A DNA stretch of 29,271 nucleotides from the IMG/VR virus record IMGVR_UViG_3300031951_000899, positions 1 to 29,271 of that record, one strand, 5' to 3'. The position numbers were made by a program, and so were the translations under genes. The stretch comes from a virus. A model generated the notes under the pieces. It searched no databases. It saw nothing but the letters and a program-made list of their open reading frames with translations, and was not told the origin of the DNA. Each line of letters begins with the position of its first letter. The first letter of the stretch is position 1. This document shows, piece after piece, positions 18,809-25,643 of the stretch.

Positions 18809-19719
18809 CGTCGAGCATCATCGCCGGTAACGACGGCAAGAACACTTGCGGCGAGTAACGGTGGCACCGCATTGCCGATCTGCTTGAACTGCGAAGTCTC
18901 GTTACCTTGCACCGGATACCCATCGGGAAAGGATTGCAATCGCAACGTTGAAGCCGGAGTCAATCGCTCGACGACTATCCCGTCGACGGTGATGTGCCAT
19001 TGTCCGCCGGACTTGCCGGTAATCGTTTTCGATGGCGACGTCCACGGGTCGAATGTTTGCGCGGTACTGCGATCACCTCGCACCTTCCACCGCTGACCGG
19101 TATTGACTTGCGCTCCACGCATTACCTCTGCGTTCCAATCAAGAGCAGCGGCCATAGGAACCCACGGTTGCAATCTTCCACCGAACAGGTCTTCCTGTGG
19201 ATTGTGATTGTGCGTCGGCGTAGGTGGTCGAGCACGATCGGGGTCGGTATGCGCTATGAGGAATGAACGTTCACGGGCTTGCGCTACGCCATAGTCGGCA
19301 GCGTTCAATACGCCGGCCCAAGTTGCGTAGCCCCAACCTTGCAATGTTTCTTGGAAGTCCATCCACACGGGAAGCGCTTGCGGGACTTGTTCGCACGCAA
19401 TCCATTGAGGCCGTATCGCTTCGGTCCATCGAAGAACTTCATGGATCAACTGTCCACGTTCACCTTCGAGGCCGGCTTTCGTTCCGGCCCAAGAGAAGTC
19501 TTGGCAAGGCGGCGATGCGATAAGCCCGGTTGCACCGGTGAACCGAGCGCAGTCGTATGTTGCGACATCGGTTTGGATTGTCTTATGGCCGGCAGCGCAA
19601 CGGGTTGCACACGCATCGGCATCCCATTCCAATCCGATCTCGGTGGCGTGCAAGCGCTCGTCGAGTAGGCGTAACCCTTCCGACCAGCCACCGGGGCCGG
19701 CGAATAGATCAACGATCAT
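18805..19719 (-). CDS. DNA cytosine-5 methyltransferase
   Basis: 304 residues with C5-MTase motifs in order: I DLFAGPGGWSEG (4-15, SAM binding); IV SPPCQDFSW with catalytic C72; VI EQV (110-112; usual ENV) followed by PQ; VIII QARER (147-151); a target-recognition stretch (about 175-250); IX/X FKQIGNAVPPLLA near the end. All core residues are present, so it is probably active and would modify cytosines in phage or host DNA to evade restriction. No adjacent restriction gene is visible, so it looks like an orphan enzyme. Start ATG 19719 is preceded by AAGGATTGATCGGCA. Confidence 0.9.
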   Translation of the reverse strand: MIVDLFAGPGGWSEGLRLLDERLHATEIGLEWDADACATRCAAGHKTIQTDVATYDCARFTGATGLIASPPCQDFSWAGTKAGLEGERGQLIHEVLRWTEAIRPQWIACEQVPQALPVWMDFQETLQGWGYATWAGVLNAADYGVAQARERSFLIAHTDPDRARPPTPTHNHNPQEDLFGGRLQPWVPMAAALDWNAEVMRGAQVNTGQRWKVRGDRSTAQTFDPWTSPSKTITGKSGGQWHITVDGIVVERLTPASTLRLQSFPDGYPVQGNETSQFKQIGNAVPPLLAASVLAVVTGDDARR

Positions 19720-19725
19720 TGCCGA

Positions 19726-19923
19726 TCAATCCTTGATTACGGGTTCGTACTCGTAGATGTCGAAGGCCACGCCTAGTGTTTCTTCGTCGGCGGACCCTGC
19801 CATCCAATCCACGAGAACTCGCATAGGTTCGCCGGGAGCGATTTGGATCATTAGCCCTCGAACCATAAGCGGGTCGATGTTCAATGCTGCGCACACGGTC
19901 AGGCCCAACTGGTTGCTTGCCAT
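19726..19923 (-). CDS. Hypothetical protein, 65 aa
   Basis: ATG 19923 overlaps the stop of the tiny membrane gene as TAATG, so the longer reading is rejected. Mixed alpha/beta (LTVCAALNIDPLMVRGLMIQ, PMRVLVDWMAGSADEET, VAFDIYEYEPVIKD). It looks like a compact small domain, but no family is recognised. It ends 6 bp before the methyltransferase start, so it may be coupled to it. Confidence 0.7.
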   Translation of the reverse strand: MASNQLGLTVCAALNIDPLMVRGLMIQIAPGEPMRVLVDWMAGSADEETLGVAFDIYEYEPVIKD

Positions 19924-20030
19924 TAGAACGGACCTTCGCTCGGCCCGTCCATCGGGCCTTCCATGCGTGAGCCTACCCACACAAGCACGACGGCTACCGC
20001 CAGCAGGGCGAGGATAAGCGGCACGTTCAT
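19923..20030 (-). CDS. Tiny membrane protein (35 aa)
   Basis: ATG 20030 overlaps the previous stop as ATGA, and its TAA overlaps the next ATG as TAATG. One hydrophobic span (VPLILALLAVAVVLVWVG) followed by a Met/Gly/Pro-rich polar tail (MEGPMDGPSEGPF). Overlaps on both sides support translation. Function unknown. Confidence 0.7.
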   Translation of the reverse strand: MNVPLILALLAVAVVLVWVGSRMEGPMDGPSEGPF

Positions 20031-20236
20031 GCTTGCGGTGGAAAGACTCTTACGGACATAGCGCAAACATCATGCGAATCAATCTCGTCGAGCGCAGCCT
20101 GTTCGATTTCGTCAACGGAGAGCGGTGCGTGATCGTGCGCTGCACAGAACATCCCCGAAGTGAAACCGTTCATGAGGCCGGTTTGCATCCACCGGCGGAA
20201 TAGTTCAGCGTCACTTACTTCTGTGTCTTCGCTCAT
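20027..20236 (-). CDS. Hypothetical acidic protein, 69 aa
   Basis: ATG 20236 overlaps the previous stop as ATGA. Acidic and helical (EVSDAELFRRWMQTGLMNG, SVDEIEQAALDEIDSHDVC). Contains FCAAHDHAP and one further Cys, so a metal site is possible. One CTCGACGA element (20085-20092). No family recognised. Confidence 0.7.
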   Translation of the reverse strand: MSEDTEVSDAELFRRWMQTGLMNGFTSGMFCAAHDHAPLSVDEIEQAALDEIDSHDVCAMSVRVFPPQA

Positions 20237-20499
20237 GGTTGCGGCCACCGTGCATACACAACGATCTCGTTATCCGACACGCGTCGAGAGTACGCTTCGA
20301 CTCCGACTTGCCGTAAGAAGTGCGCGTATGGCGACACACGGTTGAACGTAGGGCCGGAGCGGACAAGCGCCCATTCGCCGGGACGGGCTCGAAGGTCGGT
20401 AGCGACTCGATCTTCCCATCGGCTTCGGGTGCTTGACTTGCGGTGTGTTTCGGGTGGTGCGTCAACAAACTGAATGTTTGCGCTTGTTTCGGTAGACAT
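20233..20499 (-). CDS. Hypothetical basic protein, 88 aa
   Basis: ATG 20499 with AAAGGAAACGC upstream. Reads THRKSSTRSRWEDRVATDLR then PGEWALVRSGPTFNRVSPYA and VSDNEIVVYARWPQP, a mixed fold with two central and terminal strands. Similar small 'W-x-x-R-x-x-x-l-...-PG-x-W' proteins occur in actinophages, where the C-terminal half contacts nucleic acid in some cases; no firm family here. Confidence 0.7.
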   Translation of the reverse strand: MSTETSANIQFVDAPPETHRKSSTRSRWEDRVATDLRARPGEWALVRSGPTFNRVSPYAHFLRQVGVEAYSRRVSDNEIVVYARWPQP

Positions 20500-20523
20500 G
20501 AAACTGCGTTTCCTTTCTTCACG

Positions 20524-20796
20524 TTAGGCGTGAAGGTTAGCCGCAGGTTCGCACCAATCCCCTGCACCGAAAGTCTTACGCAGTTTGCGCAGTCTCTTTT
20601 GATCTTCGGTCCACGTCACACGAATGTATTCGTTGCATGGTTGGCTAAGGATTTCATCGGCGTGACCGATTTGCCATGCGATCACACCGAGGATGCGGGA
20701 GTGTTCCGCTTCGGTGAGTTCGACGCAGTAGAGGCGACGGGGCTCGACGACGGGTTCCGTCTCCCCGGACGGTGGGTTGTTAGGTTCCGTGCTCAT
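20524..20796 (-). CDS. Hypothetical protein, 90 aa
   Basis: ATG 20796 preceded by GAGGGGCT. A disordered N-terminus (1-20, with PVVEPRR encoded by a CTCGACGA element at 20743) is followed by YCVELTEAEHSRILGVIAWQ, a helical part and a basic TEDQKRLRKLRKTF segment. No family recognised. Confidence 0.7.
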   Translation of the reverse strand: MSTEPNNPPSGETEPVVEPRRLYCVELTEAEHSRILGVIAWQIGHADEILSQPCNEYIRVTWTEDQKRLRKLRKTFGAGDWCEPAANLHA

Positions 20797-20802
20797 AGCC
20801 CC

Positions 20803-20991
20803 TCAGTCGCTTTCGTTGGCCGTCAGGCGGTTGGTAGTACCGGCAGCACCGGGGACAGCCTTCAGGAGCCTTGCAGCCTCGTCGAGCCAGCCTTGGCGGA
20901 TCGCCTCGTTGTCTGTCCGCTCGGCGGCGGCGAGCAGCACCCGCAGGCGAGCGCCGGCGGCGGCGTTGATGTCAACGGTTTCAAAGTTCAT
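20803..20991 (-). CDS. Hypothetical protein, 62 aa
   Basis: ATG 20991 overlaps the previous stop as ATGA; the longer reading is rejected. Ala-rich, two helices (AGARLRVLLAAAERTDN and GWLDEAARLLKAVPG), probably a helical hairpin. No family recognised. Confidence 0.7.
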   Translation of the reverse strand: MNFETVDINAAAGARLRVLLAAAERTDNEAIRQGWLDEAARLLKAVPGAAGTTNRLTANESD

Positions 20992-21317
20992 AGCGAAACC
21001 TTGTGACCACCGAAGTCGACGTTGACGAAACATGAAGCGAGGTACACCGTCTCGTCGAGTTCGTCTGCGTAGACATAAGCGACTTCACCTTTGACCCATC
21101 GTTTCTGTCCACGAATGAACGTGCGTCGAACGATGTAAGCGTCGCTGCCTCTGTGGTATTCGACTTCGACTCGATAACCCTTACCGACTTCGAAGGTGAG
21201 GGTGACGGGTCCGGTGCGCCTAACGCGTCCACCCGAAACGGCGAGGACGGTCATGCGGCTGATTTGGCTGAGCATCGTATCAATGATGCGGTCGTCTTCG
21301 GTGGTCGTGATGGTCAT
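20988..21317 (-). CDS. Hypothetical beta-rich protein, 109 aa
   Basis: ATG 21317 overlaps the previous stop as ATGA. After DDRIIDTMLSQISRMTVLAV it is mainly beta (GPVTLTFEVGKGYRVEVEYH, YIVRRTFIRGQKRWVKGEVA, LDETVYLASCFVNVDFG). A small barrel or OB-like fold is plausible. No family recognised. Confidence 0.7.
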   Translation of the reverse strand: MTITTTEDDRIIDTMLSQISRMTVLAVSGGRVRRTGPVTLTFEVGKGYRVEVEYHRGSDAYIVRRTFIRGQKRWVKGEVAYVYADELDETVYLASCFVNVDFGGHKVSL

Positions 21318-21541
21318 GCTCGGCTCCATTCGTTTGCTGGACACATGAGGCCCTTGCCGCAATCACAGTTGAGTGCCTCGACGGTAACGGTGATGATCCA
21401 TTCGTTTCGACGGATCTTGAGCGGTCCGCCCTTCGCCCACACCTTGCCGGCTCGGTCACGTTCCCGTGCGGTAATGAGGCCGGCCTTGTGCGATTCCCTG
21501 AGTAGGTCGCTGACGGCGAATGGTTTCAGAGTGGTAATCAT
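21314..21541 (-). CDS. Hypothetical protein, 75 aa, with Cys cluster
   Basis: ATG 21541 after CAAGGAGAACGAC in an A/C-rich leader. N-terminal helices (PFAVSDLLRESHKAGLITAR) and C-terminal EALNCDCGKGLMCPANEW, where three Cys suggest metal binding. No family recognised. Confidence 0.7.
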   Translation of the reverse strand: MITTLKPFAVSDLLRESHKAGLITARERDRAGKVWAKGGPLKIRRNEWIITVTVEALNCDCGKGLMCPANEWSRA

Positions 21542-21594
21542 GTCGTTCTCCTTGACGGTGGTGGTTTGGTGGTTTGCGTGGTCGTCGAGCGGGT

Positions 21595-21840
21595 TCATGA
21601 TTGAGCCGCTTCCATCTCACGACGGTGGTCGGCTTTCGCCTGTTTGTAGTCGTTGTAGTAGCCGATGAACTCGTCGTACTGATCGACCGGAACTTGCGTG
21701 CTGAACACTTGAGCGATCGTCACTACGAGTGCGTGCTGCTCCATTGATCCGCTTTGCAGCGTGTCGCTGATCTCTTGAAGCGTGAGCAACTGCATTGCGG
21801 TTTGCTTGAGTTGGGTGCTGGTCTTGGTGGTGGTGTTCAT
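21595..21840 (-). CDS. Hypothetical helical protein, 81 aa
   Basis: ATG 21840 with ACGAAGGGAACACCA upstream. An alternative start at 21903 overlaps the previous stop as ATGA and adds 21 residues, so the start is uncertain. Helical (TSTQLKQTAMQLLTLQEISD, DQYDEFIGYYNDYKQAKADH). No family recognised. Confidence 0.65.
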   Translation of the reverse strand: MNTTTKTSTQLKQTAMQLLTLQEISDTLQSGSMEQHALVVTIAQVFSTQVPVDQYDEFIGYYNDYKQAKADHRREMEAAQS

Positions 21841-21899
21841 TGGTGTTCCCTTCGTGGTTTGGTTTGGTTGATGTTCGAGGTTTGCGTTACGGGTGACGG

Positions 21900-22397
21900 T
21901 CATGCTTCGACCGCCGGCTTGTAGCGAGCGAGTGCTTCTTTTGCATCGCGTTTGCGGTCGAAGTTGTCGCTTATCTGCCACGGCACTTTGCGCTCGCCGG
22001 TGATCGCATCGACGAAGATCCATGACACCCAAATGCGACCGCCGGGGGTCGGGCATCCTTTCTTGTGGAAGCGATCACATAGCGGGTGGTCGCATACAAG
22101 GCCGACTCCATCACGATCCCATTCTTGCTTGATGAGTTCGAATGTCGGCTCGACGGTGTGTCCGTTGGCGAACCGAACGGCTGCGGCAAGGAGCGCAAGT
22201 GACTTGCCTTCGAGTCGGAAGGTGGGGTCGATCCACATGGACTTGGCGAGGCGGAAAACCTCGCTGCTCATTACCGGGCGGCGGCGGTCGTATGCACCGC
22301 AGATGTCTTTGACTGTTTCCCAAGCGATCTGTTCACTTACGCCGGCGGCGTTGCTGAGATTCGTGATCGTGGTTGATCGAAGTTCGGTGGTGGTCAT
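21900..22397 (-). CDS. Hypothetical protein, 165 aa, with CxxxxC and H/C pair
   Basis: ATG 22397 with AAGGAAGACGATC upstream; a TTG six codons earlier is rejected. The first half is helical (NLSNAAGVSEQIAWETVKDI, FRLAKSMWIDPTFRLEGKSL), and the middle LVCDHPLCDRFHKKGCP may bind zinc. It ends in strands and a basic helix (DRKRDAKEALARYKPAVEA). Possibly a nucleic-acid-binding protein; no family recognised. Confidence 0.7.
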   Translation of the reverse strand: MTTTELRSTTITNLSNAAGVSEQIAWETVKDICGAYDRRRPVMSSEVFRLAKSMWIDPTFRLEGKSLALLAAAVRFANGHTVEPTFELIKQEWDRDGVGLVCDHPLCDRFHKKGCPTPGGRIWVSWIFVDAITGERKVPWQISDNFDRKRDAKEALARYKPAVEA

Positions 22398-22411
22398 GAT
22401 CGTCTTCCTTA

Positions 22412-22672
22412 TCAAGCGTTGTCGGTGGTGGATTCGGCGATGTACTGCAACTCGGCACGATCTTCTTTCGCTGCGTGAAGAAGTGCGCAGGTTCGATCGA
22501 TCTCGTCGCCAAGGCTTTGGACTTCGCCGAGTGAGTTGATCATTCCGCCTTGGACGAGTTGGCTCATGAGGTTGTTCATTCGCCGAGCGAGGATCGCTGC
22601 GTCGTCGTAGAGTTTGGCTTCGAGCCGGTTGATCTTCTTGTCTTTCTGTTCGATAAGTTCGTTGATGGTCAT
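22412..22672 (-). CDS. Hypothetical coiled-coil protein, 86 aa
   Basis: ATG 22672 preceded by CAAGGAGACAAACC in an A/C-rich leader; the upstream Arg-rich extension is rejected. The whole sequence is helical with heptad spacing (NELIEQKDKKINRLEAKLYD, ARRMNNLMSQLVQGG, DEIDRTCALLHAAKEDRAEL), probably a coiled coil. No family recognised. Confidence 0.75.
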   Translation of the reverse strand: MTINELIEQKDKKINRLEAKLYDDAAILARRMNNLMSQLVQGGMINSLGEVQSLGDEIDRTCALLHAAKEDRAELQYIAESTTDNA

Positions 22673-22701
22673 GGTTTGTCTCCTTGGTTTGTGGTGGTTG
22701 G

Positions 22702-22905
22702 TTATCGGGCGGCTCGACGAGCGGCGGCGAGGTCTTCTAGAAGGCAACTTTCGGTCAACTTGAGGCCGGCGATCCGTGCGCTGCATCGTGCGGCGATGCG
22801 ATCGTCGCCGTCGCCGAGTGCGATTGTCTTCGTGGTGTGACACATTTTGATTTCGGTGCGAGTGAGTTCGATGCGATCGAGAATGGTTTTGATGTTGGCT
22901 TCCAT
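22702..22905 (-). CDS. Hypothetical helical protein, 67 aa, first gene after leader copy C
   Basis: ATG 22905 chosen from the repeated leader's AAGGAGACATC, not the longer reading from 22947. Helical (NIKTILDRIELTRTEIKMCH, ARIAGLKLTESCLLEDLAAA) with a basic RRAAR end encoded by a CTCGACGA element. No family recognised. Confidence 0.75.
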   Translation of the reverse strand: MEANIKTILDRIELTRTEIKMCHTTKTIALGDGDDRIAARCSARIAGLKLTESCLLEDLAAARRAAR

Positions 22906-23015
22906 GATGTCTCCTTGGTTAGCCGGGGTCGTTCCCGGTAGCCCCAACCTTAGCCGGTCGGCCTAGCCGGTGGGGAATCCGGCAGAATCCGGCCCCAGTA
23001 CCGGCATCGGGGCGG
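22906..23015 (-). promoter_or_regulatory. Leader cassette copy C
   Basis: Coding-strand order: GCCCC-AGTACCGGCATC-GGGGC type hairpin (around 22990-23012, containing CAGTANNGGNATCG), two CCGGCTA boxes 13 bp apart, CCGGG-AACGAC-CCCGG, then AAGGAG and ATG 22905. Copies A and C share 25 identical bases (22948-22972). The remaining gap up to 23096 is GC-rich simple sequence with one CTCGACGA element (23073-23080). Confidence 0.65.
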
Positions 23016-23096
23016 CGGTATTACGGCAAGGGCTGGCCGGGGCGTAGGCGGCGGCGGCGCTACCGGCGGCGGCTCGACGAGCGGCGGCGGACCTAA

Positions 23097-23327
23097 TCAG
23101 CAATCAGGATGGAAATGATTCGCAGTCGTAATCGTTTCAGCATGATCGTTCCGGTATCCCGGTACACGCTCATTTGCAATGTCGTTTTGACCTGCTTTCG
23201 GCATGATCGTGCGGCAGTCGTTGCACCGGTACGTCAAGTTGTCGCTAGTCGTGCCGTCATGACCGAAGTCGTCGAGCGGTAAGTAACGCCAACACTTTGC
23301 GCAGCGCTTCGTGTCGTGAGCGTTCAC
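23097..23327 (-). CDS. Small zinc-finger protein, HNH-nuclease-like N-terminus
   Basis: 76 residues, GTG 23327 overlapping the Rpf-like stop as TAGTG. KRCAKCWRYLPLDDFGHD followed by YRCNDCRTI matches the four-Cys zinc ribbon ('C-x-x-C-g-x-x-k-p-l-d-x-F ... C-k-x-C') that precedes HNH domains in many phage endonucleases. Here no HNH domain follows; the C-terminus is His-rich (TTANHFHPDC). It may be a stand-alone or truncated nucleic-acid-binding protein. Confidence 0.75.
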   Translation of the reverse strand: MNAHDTKRCAKCWRYLPLDDFGHDGTTSDNLTYRCNDCRTIMPKAGQNDIANERVPGYRNDHAETITTANHFHPDC

Positions 23328-23917
23328 TAGAGCCAGCCGAACTTACGGCTACACCCCGGCCACGCCTTCCACCCGGATGAGGCAAGGACGCGTTCGGCGA
23401 CAACGATCTGCTGCTCTCGGCTCGCTTCCCACGGGTCCGGTGCGAACTCGCCGCCACCGAAAGACAACCATGTGGAGTAACTGCGTTGGTGCATGAACTG
23501 AAGTCCGCCACCGAAGCCGTTGCCGGTGTTCGTTGCCCAGTTGCCGCCGGCTTCGCATTGGGCGAGTTGATCCCAACGGGAACCGTCACCGGGGTCAAGA
23601 TTCGGAGCGGGTGTTTCACGTGAAACATCAACGACCGGAGCAACCGTGGTGTCCGGCGTTATGTGCTCGACGAGTTGCGCTAATGCTTCAGCGGCGGCGG
23701 CGTTAGCGTCGAGCCCGGTTCCGTAGTCAAGCGCTTCAACGTGCGAGGGGTCATCGCTTTCCGATGGACACATACCGGACTGGTAGATCAAACATCCGGC
23801 GGTTGACGTTGGTGCTTTTGTGATGGTGAGGGTTGGTGCTGCATTGCTATCGCTAACAATGGCGAGGATTACAACCACGATGCAAGCGACGATGACAAAG
23901 ACGAATAGCCGGAACAT
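23327..23917 (-). CDS. Rpf-like muralytic transglycosylase with N-terminal membrane anchor
   Basis: 196 residues. Residues 3-21 are a membrane span or signal anchor, 27-110 is a Pro/Thr/Ala-rich linker with Cys residues C42 and C50, and 113-196 is an Rpf domain: [59 protein letters not shown] and PGCS. E122 is the catalytic glutamate of the lysozyme/LTG-like fold, and C121-C189 the conserved disulphide. Rpf enzymes cleave peptidoglycan and can wake dormant actinobacteria. SD GGAGG lies four bases before ATG 23917. In a phage it may aid entry, lysis or host resuscitation. Confidence 0.9.
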   Translation of the reverse strand: MFRLFVFVIVACIVVVILAIVSDSNAAPTLTITKAPTSTAGCLIYQSGMCPSESDDPSHVEALDYGTGLDANAAAAEALAQLVEHITPDTTVAPVVDVSRETPAPNLDPGDGSRWDQLAQCEAGGNWATNTGNGFGGGLQFMHQRSYSTWLSFGGGEFAPDPWEASREQQIVVAERVLASSGWKAWPGCSRKFGWL

Positions 23918-24072
23918 CGGCCCTCCAAGGTCAAGGAACGGTGGCCGGCGCTACACCGGCGATACGACCGCTGTGCGGTCCTGCGTAGGTTGTCGAGGGG
24001 TAGCGTAGCCCCACCGGGGAGGCAAGCCCGCTCAGGGGCGTTGAGGGCTCGCTAGGAGCGGGACTAGGTCGG
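23918..24072 (-). other. 155-bp GC-rich intergenic gap with hairpins
   Basis: Lies between the terminase nuclease stop and the Rpf-like start. It contains GACCGC-TGT-GCGGTC (perfect 6-bp stem), a GCCGG/CCGGC pair across 7 bases, a GCTC/GAGC pair, and the Shine-Dalgarno for 23917. No ORF of note. It may separate packaging from later transcripts; a promoter is not evident. Confidence 0.5.
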
Positions 24073-24702
24073 CTACAAGGCCGATAGGCCACCTAGGTCG
24101 AAGTCGTTGCCCTTCATGAATCCAAGCGGCGCTACGTCGGGGATAATGCCGGACCCCATGCCAGTGAGTCCTAGCGACGTTATTGCCCATACCAACGCGT
24201 CGAGGCGATCCGGGGACTCGCTGCTGGATTGAGTCCAAGCAGTCAATTGATCCTCAAGGACAGAGAAGCGCAACGGACTGCCGACATGATGAACTCGACC
24301 TTGTTCGTAGAGCGCTGCTACCGGCTCGGCTCTCGCTCGTTTTCCAACGCGTGCGGTAACTCTCGTTACCGGCAAGCCTGCCCGTTGAGTTCTAAGCACT
24401 TGCGTTACGAGGTCGCCGCCTTGGTTTCCTTCGGCAATGACCCGGTCGGCCTGCCAGTCATCGAACATTTCCACGACCCGGCGAGCCCATTCGTCGACGG
24501 TAGGGCGTGCTGTGGATTCGATTGTTGCGTCGTCGAGGACGTAGGCGTGGCCGGGACACGGATCGACCCTGCACGTTTCGGGTTGGTGTGGACCGATGCC
24601 GGCGACGATGATGCCGGTTTCGTCTGCGTTCTCGCCTGAAGTCATAGCCGGATCGACGCCTACTACGACACGCGTTAGGTCTGATCGTGCGATAAAGATC
24701 AT
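24073..24702 (-). CDS. Terminase large subunit, nuclease part
   Basis: 209 residues, RNase H-like nuclease domain of terminase. VVVGVDPAMTSGENADETGI carries D17; ADRVIAEGNQGGDLV carries E91; SSESPDRLDALVWAITSLGL carries D165 and D168. These are the expected metal-binding acids. It cuts concatemeric DNA at packaging. In most phages of this family it is the C-terminal half of one ~450-500 aa protein; here it is a separate gene whose ATG overlaps the ATPase stop as ATGA. The reading frame differs, and both ends at the join have sensible extra residues, so it is a clean split rather than a one-base error. Confidence 0.9.
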   Translation of the reverse strand: MIFIARSDLTRVVVGVDPAMTSGENADETGIIVAGIGPHQPETCRVDPCPGHAYVLDDATIESTARPTVDEWARRVVEMFDDWQADRVIAEGNQGGDLVTQVLRTQRAGLPVTRVTARVGKRARAEPVAALYEQGRVHHVGSPLRFSVLEDQLTAWTQSSSESPDRLDALVWAITSLGLTGMGSGIIPDVAPLGFMKGNDFDLGGLSAL

Positions 24703-25643
24703 GTTTCGTTATCCACCCATTGCGCACGGAGCCGATCGATTTGTTCGAGCGACCATAGAGCGCCTTCAACGTCAGTAAGCATTTCGCCGTGCAACTCCTG
24801 CCTGCCGATACGGGTGCCTTCGTAGGCGGTTAGCACTTGGCTGCGGAACGACGGTGCGAGGTTGTCTAGGTTCGCATAAGTCGTATCGGTGGTAGTGATC
24901 GTCGTGGGGCGCTCGATCAACTGTCGCATCAAACGGATCGGCTTTGGAGTCGTGGTCATCAGGCAGCGAGGGTCCTGTCCGATACGCAAACCGAGCATGA
25001 GGTTGTTCCAAGACGTGTCGAGCGCATCACCCTTAGTTGCATCCGGCCACGCTGCTGATTCATCAACCCATGCGGCATCGTGCTGCGGTCCACGCAACTG
25101 CGACGGGGCATCCGCCGAATAGGTGAACGCTTGCGCACCGTTAGGCCATACGAGCCGGCGCTTCGTCGGTTGATGATCGGGGCGTGGGAGCGGATCGGAA
25201 CAAGCCATAATCCCTGAGTCCCCATAGATCATAACGTCTCGAACATCTGCACGGGTTCGACCTACGAGCGCTATGCGACGCTTCCCGTGATTCCATACTT
25301 GATCGAGAATCCATTCGGAACCGGCACGGGTCTTGCCGGCACCACGACCACCGGAGAACAACCACACCAACCATTCCCCTTCGGGTGGTCGTTGCGCTGG
25401 ACGAGAATGACGGCACTCCGGTCCATGATCCGACGAGTCGATCGGATGTTCACACCAATGCCAACCGACGTGCGGCGATCCATCGCAATCCGGGTCAGGA
25501 CAATAGAAACGACGAGTCGTATCCGTCTCGACGGAATCTAGTTCCGCTGCAACAGCAGCCCGTTCCGCATCAGACAAGCGAGCGAGCACACGCCGCCGTT
25601 GCGATGCGGGTAATCCCCGAAGGCGATCAAGAGTCGTCGTCAT
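24699..25643 (-). CDS. Terminase large subunit, ATPase part
   Basis: 314 residues. N-terminal Arg-rich helices (1-35), then a Cys/His-rich insert (C48, C53, H62, C64, H66, C77, H79) that may bind zinc, then the packaging ATPase: Walker A SGGRGAGKT (97-105), Walker B AAWVDESAAW with D194/E195, and coupling motif TTTPKP (230-235). It ends LHGEMLTDVEGALWSLEQID, the usual linker before the nuclease domain, which is encoded by the next gene. The ATPase drives DNA into the procapsid through the portal. It overlaps the small subunit by 17 bp. Confidence 0.9.
   Translation of the reverse strand: MTTTLDRLRGLPASQRRRVLARLSDAERAAVAAELDSVETDTTRRFYCPDPDCDGSPHVGWHWCEHPIDSSDHGPECRHSRPAQRPPEGEWLVWLFSGGRGAGKTRAGSEWILDQVWNHGKRRIALVGRTRADVRDVMIYGDSGIMACSDPLPRPDHQPTKRRLVWPNGAQAFTYSADAPSQLRGPQHDAAWVDESAAWPDATKGDALDTSWNNLMLGLRIGQDPRCLMTTTPKPIRLMRQLIERPTTITTTDTTYANLDNLAPSFRSQVLTAYEGTRIGRQELHGEMLTDVEGALWSLEQIDRLRAQWVDNET

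Noticed and set aside
22673-22843. Arg-rich N-terminal extension of the 22412-22672 gene
   Set aside because: It lies antisense-like over the previous gene in another frame, is almost all Arg/Ser/Pro and lacks a Shine-Dalgarno, whereas ATG 22672 has AAGGAGACAAACC.
24699-24702. Terminase split as a simple sequencing frameshift
   Set aside because: Both reading frames have reasonable sequence up to the overlap and a proper ATGA start/stop; a single-base error would give odd residues near the join. It remains untested against raw reads.
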